NCBI RefSeq assembly: GCF_040958095.1
Contig: NC_091220.1
Coordinates: 19,434,488-19,498,487 of the forward strand
Source of the DNA: Procambarus clarkii
Lineage: Eukaryota; Arthropoda; Malacostraca; Decapoda; Cambaridae
Reading direction: 5' to 3'
Length of the DNA: 64,000 nucleotides
The translations under genes and the position numbers were made by a program. The stretch's first letter is position 1. Each line of letters begins with the position of its first letter. Below, one piece after another: positions 32,430-42,790 of the stretch. The notes under the pieces were generated by a model that searched no databases, was not told the DNA's origin, and saw only the letters and a list, made by a program, of their open reading frames with translations.

Positions 32430-33141
32430 AACCCTGTGCAAGGAACTTGGGCAGATGAAGTGTATCCAAAGCGGGAAATAAACCTTGGAGAAGTAAGACT
32501 TTGGCCTGGTAAGTCTTTGTAACATTCTTTCGTGAAGGCCTCTAATGCATTTGCTGCTTTCAGACTGCAGTTTGCCCAAAAGGTAAGGCAATGAAAGGAG
32601 CATCCAAAAAGGAAAACAGCATTTAATTTAATGAAATGCCTCTTTCAGGTAAGAGCCTCTGTGGCTCCCTGTCTGCCCCTTTATGGGTGATGGTTCACCC
32701 ATAGAGGGTGAACCATCACCCTCTATTGGTTTTACCTACTCCATAACTGATCTAATAGTTACCTGGTGGTAACATTTGGTACTAATAGGCCCAAGCTAGC
32801 TTTGTATGTTTTCTTCTGTTTATTTTGTATTGTTTGGGGAGTTATTTACCTGTTGAGTGGCTTTTGGGTCTTGTAAACCCAGCAGTTAGAAAGTCAGCTA
32901 AGCTTTACAGATAACTGCTGGGTTCACATGGCTCAAAAAACACTAAACGACTAAATAATTCAAACAATTATAAATAAACAGAAGAAACCATTATTTATTA
33001 TTAGCATCTTTATTGACAAAATTAATTATAATTTTGCCTAATCTGAGGATTTTAATTGTCTTATTAAAGTGAGGATAATGCTGGTATTCACTGTCACGCA
33101 GGACAGAGGGTCATATACAGGACAATAGGTCTAAGCTAGTA
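32430..33141. other. Intergenic; two strong hairpins
   Basis: 32685-32700 and 32706-32721 are perfect 16-bp inverted arms (GGGTGATGGTTCACCC, 5-nt loop). 32876-32888 and 32912-32924 are 13-bp arms (AACCCAGCAGTTA) with a 23-nt loop. No gene. Confidence 0.75.
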
Positions 33142-34092
33142 CAGTGGCATCTCAACATACGATTGCCCCTACTTATGATAATTTCGAGTTACAATGTAAA
33201 TTTCATCAAAAATTGTGAATCGACATCCGATGGTGTCGTCGACTTCCGATATTTGTTGGTACACGTTCGGGTCGACCGAGCTCGTGGTTCCCGGTCACTC
33301 GGCCGACCTGCCTCAGTTTACTACAGCTGCCCGCTTAGTGACGATCGCGGCTATAAGAAATTCCGCTTTTGTGGTGATTTGTTGCATTTTGAACATTAAA
33401 GTAATTACTATATATCACGCCATGAGTCCCAGGAAAGTGAGTGGTAAGGCTCAACATATGAAAACCCATGCAAGGATGACCATAGAGCAGAAACAAGAGT
33501 ACAGAATGTCTCTTCCTCAACAATTAAGAAAATGTGTGCAGCATGGGAAGAATTGCAAACCTTTAATGAAACGACTGGCCCAAATCAAGCTGCAGTAGGT
33601 CGTTGCCTTAACCTATTCAATGACACTGTGATGGATCATTACAGACAAATGTTAAAATGAAGAGAAAAACAAATGTCTCTTGACAAATTTGTAGTGAGAC
33701 AAACAAGGACTGAACCACAACCAGGTCCTAGTGGTATTCAGGCAAAACATAGGAGAGTACCCCAGAGAAAACACCACTGCCTGATGTGATAATAGAAGGG
33801 GACTCCCCTTTCAAACGGTAACAACTCTCCTCCTCCCCCCCTCATCACCATCTTCCATACACCATCAAGAGCCCTCCATAAAGGTAAGAGACACTTTGGT
33901 ACTGTATTGTAGTTAGAAAAAAAACATTGAATTCAGTATAAAATGTATTTGTATGTTAATATTTTGGAGGGTGGGGAACGGATTAATTGAATTCCCTTTA
34001 TTTCTTATGGGAAGAATCGCTTCGACTTACGATATTTCGACTTATGATCTGTCTCTGGGAACGGATTAGCATCGTAAGTCAAGGCCCCATTG
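33142..34092 (+). mobile_element. Internally deleted Tigger (pogo superfamily) element
   Basis: The termini CAGTGGCATCTCAACATACG and, inverted at the other end, CAATGGGGCCTTGACTTACG match at about two thirds of positions and are flanked by TA on both sides (33140-33141, 34093-34094). Inside, a start MSPRKVSGKAQHMK (33422) resembles a Tigger transposase N terminus. The following frames, with breaks, give ETTGPNQAAVGRCLNLFNDT and REKQMSLDKFVVRQ-like C-terminal sequence. The helix-turn-helix and DDE core are absent, so it is non-autonomous. Confidence 0.8.
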
Positions 34093-34756
34093 TACATATA
34101 CAGTATATATCATGGTTACAATCAATGTTTTAATGTATGAATATGTAAAAACAACTTTCTATTGTGCACTGCCACACAAGGGCAGGGATGGGTTCATAAG
34201 TGATGCAGCTTAGAAATAGAGTAATAAAAATAAAATTGGTCTTCATTCTTTAAAATGGACAAGCAAATTTTGGATAAGTTGTTAGGATGTTGTCCAGAAC
34301 ACCCGAGTCACTGAAATAGTTACACAGTTGGTGGTACAATAGGCCAGGTCTAAAATCTGTTACGGTTTCACTTTCAAGAATATAGTGTTCTAGTGAATGC
34401 ATTAAAGGTTTATCACAGTTTACAATCTGAATATTCTGGTAGTGGCTCAGCCTCACTAACCTGCCAGATGTGTGTATTGCCAAGGTGAATTATCGTAATG
34501 ACATCACATTGCCTAGTCCGGTTACTGTGCTGACCATACAAATACCTATTATTACAAGACTTGTCATAGCTTTTAATACTGCAGCTTTCAGGTCTCTGGG
34601 CATTTCTTAGAAATTAATTCCGATTTAGAAGAAGACACCATTGCATTGCCAGGAGGCTGCAGAAGCACAGTGCCACCCATTGTCTAAGAGTTGTAATAAA
34701 ACTCTTGAAATAAGCAGTCTCCCAAATGCACCCAGTGTGTGCCAGTGCAGACTATT
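34093..34756. other. Intergenic, no supported feature
   Basis: AT-rich, no gene or repeat identified. Confidence 0.5.
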
Positions 34757-35311
34757 TACCTGGTTGATGGGGTTCAGGGAGTTCTTCTACTCCCCAAGCC
34801 CAGCCCGAGGCCAGACTTGACTTGTGAGAGTTTGGTCCACCAGGCTGTTGCTTGGAGCGGCCCGCAGGCCCACATATACCTGGTTGATGGGGTTCTGGGA
34901 GTTCTTCTACTGCCCAAGCCCAGCCCGAGGCCAGACTTGACTTGTGAGAGTTTGGTCCACCAGGCTGTTGCTTGGAGCGGCCCGCAGGTCCACATACCCA
35001 CCACAGCCCGGTTGGTCTGGCACTCCTTGAAGGAAACAATCTAGTTTCCTCTTGATGTCCACGATTGTTCCTGCACTATTTCTGATGCTCTTTGGTAGGA
35101 CGTTGAACTACCGTGGACCTCTGATGTTCATACAGTGTTCTCTGATTGTGCCTATGGCACACCTGCTCTTCACTGGTTCTATTCTGCATTTTCTTCCATG
35201 TCGTTCACTCCAGTACGTTGTTATTTTACTGTGCAGATTTAGGACCTGTCCCTCCAGTGAATTTGCCACATATGAGTAACCATCCTGTGTGATGGGGATT
35301 TTTAACATCAT
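34757..35311 (-). mobile_element. LINE RT C-terminal remnant, antisense, with 120-bp tandem duplication
   Basis: The minus strand reads YWSERHGRKCRIEPVKSRCA, then GTIREHCMNIRGPR, and after frame breaks RKLDCFLQGVPDQPGCGG and LVDQTLTSQVWPRAG. This resembles the C-terminal part of a non-LTR RT protein common in decapods. The segment 34757-34876 is duplicated at 34877-34996 with few differences. Confidence 0.7.
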
Positions 35312-35399
35312 GTAGCTAGTTTTTCTTTAACACTGTACTCGCCCTTTATATAGTATAGGGTAGCTGCACAAATGCAGATGTCGAAATGTGTTAATAAAA

Positions 35400-35700
35400 A
35401 TAAAAAAATGTTTGGTAAAAGGCAAACATAGTCCTAATATTTTAAAAAATGGGGATAGAAAGGAGGCACTAAAGTACAGACCAGTGTCAATGAAAACTAT
35501 TCCTTGAGATACTCCCTGAAATTCAGGGAGTATCTGAAAGACAGAAAGCAGAGAGTCACAATTGGAGATAAAATTTTGATCTGGTGGAATGTAACAAATT
35601 GGGTCCCACACGGCTGTACTCGGACCACTGCTGTTCCTAGTTTATGTGGGCGACCTACCCGAAGGATGTGCTCGTAAAAGTGAGAGTAGGCAGGTTATAA
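35400..35700 (+). mobile_element. Decayed LINE reverse transcriptase fragment
   Basis: Broken frames give KNGDRKEALKYRPVS, EYLKDRKQRVTIGD and GPLLFLVYVGDLPEG, the spaced blocks of a CR1-like RT (fingers, palm motif B neighbourhood). Most of the palm between the first two is deleted. Confidence 0.75.
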
Positions 35701-35784
35701 TACAAAAAGTACAAGGCTAGTAGGTGTGGGGCATTAGGAGCTAAACCTCAACCCCCTGTAGACAATAATAGGTAAACTTTTGCA

Positions 35785-35870
35785 TATGTTTACCTAGGAG
35801 TAAATAGGTACCCAGGGGTGCATCCTGGCAAGATTAATAGTTGGTCTTGGAAGACCTGGATAAATCTAAC
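35785..35870 (+). mobile_element. SINE core fragment
   Basis: TTTACCTAGGAGTAAATAGG, TACCCAGGGGTGCATCCTGG: the core shared by SINE families A and C, without a head. Confidence 0.5.
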
Positions 35871-36117
35871 AGGCTCCATGTCTCTATGAAGAGCCATATT
35901 CCTCTAATGACCTGATTGGTAATTGTAATTGATCTTAATACCTGGAACCATTTTGGCGGCAAACTTCTTAATATCTTCCAGCATTAATTGTGCATTACTA
36001 TATAAGAATTCTATGCTAGCACTGCATAATCAAGGATTGGTCTCACATACGCGATTAAAAAATGATCTCAATGTATGGAATTTTTTTTTGTATGAAGTAA
36101 ATTACAGAATATATGTA

Positions 36118-36428
36118 TTCACCTAATTGTGCTTGAGGGGGTTGAGCTCTGGCTCTTTCAGCCCGCCTTGCAACTGTGAATCACTTTTTTTTCACACCCA
36201 CACACCCATACCCACACACTCATACCCACATACCCATACCCACCCACCCACACTCACCTAGGAAGCAGCCCGGAACAGCTGTCTAACTCCCAGGTACCTA
36301 TTTACTGCTAGGTAACAGGGGAATCAGAGTGAAAGAAATTCTGCCCATATGTTTTTACCATTGCCTGGGATAGATCCCTGGGCTATAGGACTATGAATCC
36401 AATACATTGACCACTGGGCCGCAGGCCC
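36118..36428 (-). mobile_element. SINE family A head joined to a CR1-like LINE tail, copy 1
   Basis: The antisense tail GGGGTTGAGCTCTGGCTCTT...CAACTGTGAATCA is the 3' UTR of the CR1-like fragments (16760-16841; 37768-38024). A CCCACA-rich stretch follows, then the family A core and tRNA-like head, diverged. Confidence 0.8.
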
Positions 36429-37006
36429 CTATGTATGTGTGTGTGTGTTAGAAATATATGTAGTAGATAGATGAAAAACAGGCTGGGAGTCAATATATTA
36501 GGAAACCGAGGATTAGAAGCATGGCCAGGATCCAAGATTGGATCCTGTAGACACAAATATTAAATGACAGGATTCGCAACCTCTCACACCCAAAGTCCAT
36601 GACCTAGACACAAGATCCAGGACAACCCCACACACTGAACTCCAGCATAGATAAACCATTTGAAGTAAGAATCGTGGGTAACCCAGAACTCCATACTCAA
36701 GATCCAGTACAGACATCTCGACATCCAGCACGGAGCAGCGCCCTGTGGAGATGCCCTACATTCACAAACTCTACACAAAGCACGGACCGTGCCAACGCCC
36801 CCTCGTGTAGCGGTCAATGCTCTCTGCTCTCACTCCCAATAACCGCGTTAAAACTACCCTGTCAGCACATCCCTCATGTCTGACAAAATCTCTTGACATT
36901 TATTTCGCTCGGACTAGACACTGCTCTTGATGCCAGAATTTACGGCAGATAAACTCTGGAATATAAATAAAGGCATGGAGATAATGATAAAAAATGTGGT
37001 TGAAAT
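36429..37006. other. Intergenic, no supported gene
   Basis: A short (GT)n follows the SINE; the rest is unrecognised. Confidence 0.5.
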
Positions 37007-37178
37007 ATGTTGACCAGACCCACACACTAGAAAATGAAAGGACGACGACGTTTCGGTCCGTCCTGGACCATTCTCAAGTCGATTGTGAGAATCATTCTCA
37101 CAATCTACTTCAGAATCGTCCAGGACGAACCGAAACGTCGTCGTCCCTTCATTTTGTAGTGTGTGGTCTGATCAACAT
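37007..37178. mobile_element. Fold-back (hairpin) element, copy 2
   Basis: Termini ATGTTGACCAGACC and GGTCTGATCAACAT. The arms contain GGACGACGACGTTTCGGTCC and pair over ~75 bp, as in 19533-19690. The loop region differs. Confidence 0.9.
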
Positions 37179-37767
37179 TAATAAGGGTAGTTGACTTATC
37201 CGGATTTTTAAAGTTAGTCCAAGAACGAGGTCAGAAGGCAAATGGACCAGATGACATAGGGAGTTTGTGGACACAAGAGTTACACACACACACACACACC
37301 TTGTCATCTTGTGTGACAAGGTGACAAGTTATCCTCTCCCCTAGGATAACCTGCCTCTCCCTACACGGCTTCCTTCCCATCCAAGTCCTCAGGTCACGTG
37401 ACAAACCCAATATCTTTTTTTCCCCCTTTCTTCCCCCCCCCCCCCCCACCACCAATGTCCCTTCCCGTCTCCATCCTCTCCCCAAAAGACATTCCTATTA
37501 CGCAAATCATATACAATAACGAGGCACGGTTTGATTCTTCCGTTAAAAATGTGAAATATAAATTTAATGTCCTTCCCACGCCGTGGTCCTATCTTCTTCC
37601 CCATTACTCCCCTTCCAACGCACTCTTCCATCCCTTCCCCCCCTCCTTTCACGGGACCAAATACAAATGAAAAAATTGAATTTTCTTCTTCAATAGGAGC
37701 GTTTCAGGGTTCCGAGTCCAAGAGGGTGTGAGGGAGCTGCCAGGTGGTGTAGCTCGCATTGGGTGTG
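37179..37767. other. Intergenic low-complexity sequence
   Basis: (CA)n at 37282-37300, small hairpins at 37300-37350 and a C16 run at about 37434. No gene. Confidence 0.55.
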
Positions 37768-38024
37768 TGTATTCAGCTAGTTGTGCTTGCGGGGGTTGAG
37801 CTCTGGCTCTTTGGTCCCGCCTCTCAACTGTGAATCAACTGGTGTACAGGTTCCTGAGCCTACTGGGCTCTATCATATCTACATTTGAAACTGCCACAGC
37901 CAAATGTTAACTACTCTGACACTGAAAAAGTTCTTTCTAACGTCTCTGTGGCTCATGTGGGTACTCAGTTTCCACCTGTGTCCCCTTGTTCGTGTCCCAC
38001 CCGTGTTGAATAGTTTATCCTTGC
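37768..38024 (-). mobile_element. CR1-like LINE 3' fragment, antisense
   Basis: Reverse complement of the 16545-16841 type: the RT C-terminal coding end (GGACACGAACAAGGGGACAC and ACATGAGCCACAGAGACGTT in sense) plus the 3' UTR. It abuts a SINE with the same tail. Confidence 0.8.
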
Positions 38025-38291
38025 GTGTATTCACCTAGTTGTGCTTGCAGGGGTTGAGCTCTGCTCTTTTGGCCCGCCTCTCAACTGTTACTACTATTTT
38101 TTTCCCAACACCACACACACCCCAGGAAGCAGTCCGTGACAGCTGACTAACTCCCAGGTACCTATTTACTGCTAGGTAACAGGCCATCAGGGTGAAAGAA
38201 ACTCTGCCCATTGTTTCTCGGCGGCGCCCGGAATCGAACCAGGGACCACAGGATCACGCGCCCAGCGTGCTGGCCGCTCAGCCACCGGCCC
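38025..38291 (-). mobile_element. SINE family A head joined to a CR1-like LINE tail, copy 2
   Basis: Antisense tail (TTCACCTAGTTGTGCTTGCA, GGGGTTGAGCTCTG), then the CCAGGAAGCAG core and a tRNA-like head with B box GGTTCGATTCC on the minus strand. Better preserved than 36118-36428. Confidence 0.85.
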
Positions 38292-38293
38292 CA

Positions 38294-38375
38294 CACACGT
38301 GTGTGTGTGTGTGTGTGTGCACGCGGGCGTTTGCATGCGTGTATGAGTGTTCGTTAACGTGCGTGCGTGCGTGTG
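38294..38375. repeat. (GT)n and GCGTGCGT microsatellite
   Basis: (GT)n continues into GT/GC alternation, potentially Z-DNA forming. Confidence 0.85.
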
Positions 38376-38891
38376 TACGCCTTAGAGATAAGCCAGGCCG
38401 TGGAGGCTGGCCGGGCCATCTCCGGCGAGAGACCAGCATCAAAGGATCTGTTCCTAATCTCTCCATTAGTGTTGTTATGTTCATTGAGCGCGCCTGTACC
38501 CCGACGACCCCTGGGGAAGAGATCCATATAGCGACCTGGTTGTCCCCGCTACCATCTAAGACGTCTCTATACCGAGCTCTTGGACCCCCAAACTTTAGTG
38601 ACCAATTACTCTCCCTTACAACCCTTGAACGAGGCACTTGGCAGCTTATAAGCCTCCCAAGCCTAACCAGACTCTAGGATCGTTAGCAGGCAATTGGCGG
38701 AGGGAAGTGTACTCGTTATCGTGTGTATAGGTAAAGTTTGCCTGTTAACGAGAGGCAGGAGGAGCCCTGGCGAGGCGGACAGATCGACAGGCAGACGGAC
38801 TTTGGCGATTTAGAGATGGCTGACCTCACAGCGACTCTCTCAATACCTTGATAGATGGAGCAGGAAGGAAGGGGGAGGAGAAGGGAAAGGA
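38376..38891. other. Intergenic, no supported gene
   Basis: Open frames on both strands here are not supported by any domain; they overlap the microsatellite. Confidence 0.5.
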
Positions 38892-39095
38892 ACTATCAGG
38901 AGAAAGCGCCAAGCCATCACGACCATAAAGCACTGGGAAGGGATCAGGATAAGGATTTGGGATGGGACGGGAAGAAAGGAAAGGTTCTTGAACGGATTGT
39001 CCAATCGCCGACCACTTGAACGGTCGGGGATTGAACGCCGACCTGCAAGAGCGAGACCGTCTCTCTACCGTTCAGTCTAAGTGCTTGGGCAGGGG
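38892..39095 (-). mobile_element. SINE family B, antisense copy
   Basis: Reverse complement of 22761-22933: tail end TATCAGGAGAAAGCGCCAAG, then GGATAAGGATTTGGGA, and the head GGATTGAACGCCGACCTGCA. Ends in a G10 run. Confidence 0.85.
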
Positions 39096-39409
39096 GGGGG
39101 GGAAGATTGGGCCCTCAAGCCACCTCACTAGACGCCCTGATCTCTCCCACTTCCCTTTCCATGTAGTGCCATCCTGTGATAGAGGAAGCGAGGACAGAAC
39201 AGATAGTTACGAGAATTACATTGCAGGAGGCCTTAAGAAGACACAGTGGCTATACACAGTGTACAGCTGACGCAATCAAAACACGCGTACTGAAGGACGT
39301 ACTGACATCAACCACAGACACGTCACCACTCTACTTCACCACGCTGGAGAAACGAACGCTGGAGTGTACATGTTGGTGTTTTAAAATCAGCTACTGGGAA
39401 CAAAAGTTC

Positions 39410-39675
39410 CAAGTAGCACGGGCTATGGTGAGCCCGTAGTAGACTTTCCTGGCACAGGAGCGGGGCAAGTCCACTACGGGCTCACCATAGCCCGTGCTAC
39501 TTGCCTGGCACAGGAGCGGGGAAAGTAGCACGGGCTATGGTGAGCCCGTAGTGGACTTACCTGGCACAGGAGCGGGGAAAGTAGCACGGGCTATATCCCG
39601 TAGTGGACTTACCTGGCACAGGAGCGGAGCAAGTAGCACGGGCTATATCCCGTAGTGGACTTACCTGGCACAGGA
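39410..39675. repeat. Mixed direct/inverted ~60-bp array
   Basis: Five blocks containing TAGCACGGGCTAT, CCCGTAGTGGACTTACCTGG and CACAGGAGCGG. One block (39471-39506) is inverted, and two blocks share an identical internal deletion (GGGCTATATCCCGTAG). Confidence 0.85.
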
Positions 39676-39826
39676 GCCTAGTTCGGGTTTCACACAATAC
39701 CCCCCCCCCCCCCACCCATCCCTATGCACTGTAGGTCTGTAGTGTAGGAATTCCACCTCCAACACTTTTCTTTTGAAGAAAAATGTTAATCCTAGAAAAT
39801 CATCAACAGTTAATGGACTGTATTGT
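39676..39826 (-). repeat. Family D repeat, partial copy
   Basis: Matches 18408-18548 (GGGTTTCACACAATACC, C-run, AATTCCACCTCCAAC, AATCATCAACAGTTAATGGA) without the tRNA-like head. Confidence 0.75.
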
Positions 39827-40290
39827 AATGTATACAGTACAGTATACTGTAGTGCATCGTACCGTACGGAACTGTAGTCTACGGTACTGTACTATCATGT
39901 ACTGTGTTGTACTGTACATACATCTTGAATAAGTAATCTTATTATTTAATAATTATAATAATACTTATTTAATAATAAGTATTCGAAAATCATCATTTGT
40001 GAGTGTAATGTAAAACATTAAATGTATTTATTTATTTCTATACCAGAAGGTACATTGGGTTTGTGAGAATACATAGCATAGTACAGTAATTACACTCTTG
40101 TAAAGCCACTAGTACGCGCAGCGTTTGGGGCAGGTCCTTTATCTAACAGATAATTTAAAGTAGGTAAATTCTATCAAAATTAATAATTTATCATCCGTTT
40201 GGTACATGTATGTTTCTCATACTTTGGGTATACATTTGAGTTTATATATTTGAGTTTAAAAAAATAACTGTCATGAATTACTAAGGTATC
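39827..40290. other. Intergenic AT-rich sequence
   Basis: Contains repeated GTACTGTA words (39830-39930) and AT-rich sequence; no gene. Confidence 0.5.
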
Positions 40291-40430
40291 CAATTACGTC
40301 GAGCCGACCAATAACAGTACAGCTTGCGACAATGTGACGTCAACTGAAAATGAGAAACGTGATTGGCTATCGAGTCCACCTGCTCATTGAGGCGCAACGG
40401 AACGTTATTTTGCCCCTAGAATTAGCCGAG
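40291..40430 (+). promoter_or_regulatory. Promoter-like patch: CCAAT, CRE, inverted CCAAT
   Basis: CCAATAA, then TGACGTCA (consensus CREB/ATF site), then GATTGGCT (inverted CCAAT box) lie within about 70 bp, in a locally less AT-rich patch. Exon-like segments follow from 40723. Motif presence only; no transcript evidence. Confidence 0.35.
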
Positions 40431-40722
40431 TAGAGGTGTGCAGGTTAGTGTTAGGGCGTGATGTTACTCTGAGCTGGTACCCCGTTACCCTTTGGGGTCG
40501 CTAGGGCTGACAGACCCCTAGGTTACACTGTCAATCTGTACACCGTCAAAACGCACATAGGGGCAAAAATATCTATTATTTTATAGCTGGCGTATATACC
40601 CCCTGTTTGGGGGTTATATATACAGCGAGATGTTTTAGTCCTGACCCATAATCAGTACTAAAATATAGTTATGTTTACGTACTGTATTGATTTGTAACAT
40701 TGTATTGTATTTTGTTCCCCAG

Positions 40723-40880
40723 CATTCTTGAAGCTCGAATGTGCCTGAGATATGAAGGTGGTGATGGGACCACTGGTGGACCGATGATTGGAGTCATACC
40801 CTGCCGAGCAGAAGGTGGTGGGAGATGTTCCAGATGTGCTACTTGAGTTACCAAGGTATGATGGGCCTATCCGACACAAG
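40723..40880 (+). other. Exon-like segment, unknown transcript
   Basis: A good pyrimidine tract and AG at 40721-40722, with donors GTATGA at 40856 or GTAAAT at 40881. One frame reads 31 codons to the second donor (for example VVGDVPDVLLELPRYDGPIR) but has an in-frame TGA at 40785. This could be a non-coding RNA exon, a decayed gene or chance. Confidence 0.25.
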
Positions 40881-42272
40881 GTAAATAAAGTTTGAGGCAT
40901 AGTAATATTGTATTAGGATACACTAATAACGCCTTATTGTAATTAATTATGGTTCTTTAATCATGTGGTCGTCCCGTTTAAATTTAATTACTGGGAGCCT
41001 ACTTTGGGCAATGGAAGTTTGAGCATTCATTACTACAGCCATATCAGGACCCCCATCAGTTTTGTTTTAAATATGAAAACATGAATTACCGTAACTCATA
41101 GGTTAAGTTGTGTAAAAAGTTTTGTTAAGAGTATTTGATCGAGGATGGTGGTGTTGCTTTCGTTGACAATACGTAGCCTTCCTGTCTTAGTCGAAGGACG
41201 TAGACATAAATTGACCCCGAGTCGTTTGACGTACATAGGTGATAACATTAAACATTTACTTATTATTAAAAATGTTGCTGCCATTATTAAGTTAATTGCT
41301 GTATATTTATTATAAACCATGAAATAAGCGCGACCTCCTTCGTAGGACAAAGAGCTCATAAATAAAGGTCAACAATATCATTTATACGTGTAGGTAATGT
41401 GAATGTTCCGGTTGACTTGCGACGAATGGCTGATTAATTTCAACTGCAGAGGTGACCCTCGTGACAGTATTTGTCTTGTTTACTGAAGGTGGGTGGCGAC
41501 GGTAGACGTGGGAGTGTGTAGGTGGTGGTTATGTTGTTGATATTGGTGTAATTGTGTAGTGAGCGGGATAGCGTGCGCTCCACCAGTAGTGTAGGTCGAG
41601 GCAAAAGTGAAAAAAAGTAACTTTTGAACTTAAGGTTGAGCTTCAGCTATTGGTGTAAGAGCTGTTGGTTATCATTGTGTAGGACGTATATGGTGTGGAC
41701 TTAGATTTTTCAGTGTTAATGGAGAATTGTGTAGTAGGAAGTCTCCTTTCCCTGGAACATTATCAGGCAATCTGTGGTGATATAGGTACCCCAATTACTA
41801 CTGGTAGGTAATTATTTGGCAGTTAATGTTGTGTAGCCAGAACTGTAACAGACACTCATTGGGGGGAGGGAGGATGATCATGCGCGATCAGGAAACCCGA
41901 AGAATTGTAAATCTCGTGTTTAGGTTCGGATTGTAGGTCTACCAGACATGGTGTTTTGAGTGTGGGAAGGGTATTGTCATGTCTGCGCTTTGATGGTATT
42001 GAAAATCCAATTAGCACTCATCCGAGGTGCAAGACATGTTTTGCTATGTATTAGTTTTCCCTCATGTAAACTGAGTTAGACGTTGGTAGATCTATCAGAA
42101 AGTAATATACAAATTGTTAGAGGTTGAATTATACAATTATATTAGAGCAAATGATTTCGCATGGGAGAAAAAATTGTGTAAGGAGTTTGTACTATAGTAA
42201 TCATAGATGGTTATAGCCCTTAATAATTGTTGTGAAAGTTAAATTGATGGTGATCTGCATTATTTCCTGCAG

Positions 42273-42552
42273 ATGAGCGTGTGGAGAGGTGCGGGCTGGG
42301 CGAAACAGAACAATGGTGAAGTATTTATGTAGCAGCATGTGGAGGCCAACCAACGCCACACTGCAGAGTAACGGAAGAGGCTGTGACCTGCAGGCGAGTG
42401 TGATATGTTCATTTCAACACATCTTCCTCCAAGAATTTAGTTACGTAGTCCATAAAACTGAAATCCCAAGTAATAGTAAATATCATTCTGCAGGTGGAGT
42501 GGCGCTTGGTTTCATAACCCAGTGCATGTCCCATTTCAAAACTGGCCCATGA
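42273..42552 (+). other. Exon-like segment(s), unknown transcript
   Basis: Acceptor TATTTCCTGCAG before 42273 and another AG at 42493. One frame is open from about 42277 to 42552. Nothing in it is recognisable. Confidence 0.2.
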
Positions 42553-42680
42553 GGCACCTGCTTCCCAAGCTGTCTCGTTTTTAGAACAGTGCATGGCCGT
42601 GTATTTGAGATAGTAATGGTGATAAGGAATGTTTATCGTATATGAATGTTCAGAATGCTGAATAGAATATAGTTTCGCAG

Positions 42681-42790
42681 TTGAGACGCTTGACTACCCT
42701 AGAGGTGGATGACGTTGGTACCATCCTGTGTGGTTACTCTAGGGACAACCTCCAGCTGTTGAAGGATCAAGTTTCACTCTTCCATACAAG
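42681..42790 (+). other. Exon-like segment, unknown transcript
   Basis: AG at 42679-42680, donor GTACGA at 42791, and a fully open frame of 36 codons (contains EVDDVGTILCGYSRDNLQLL and DQVSLFHT) with protein-like composition. I do not recognise the family. Confidence 0.3.

Noticed and set aside
40752..40880. Selenoprotein reading of the in-frame TGA
   Set aside because: No SECIS-like element or family match could be seen; a decayed or non-coding exon is simpler.
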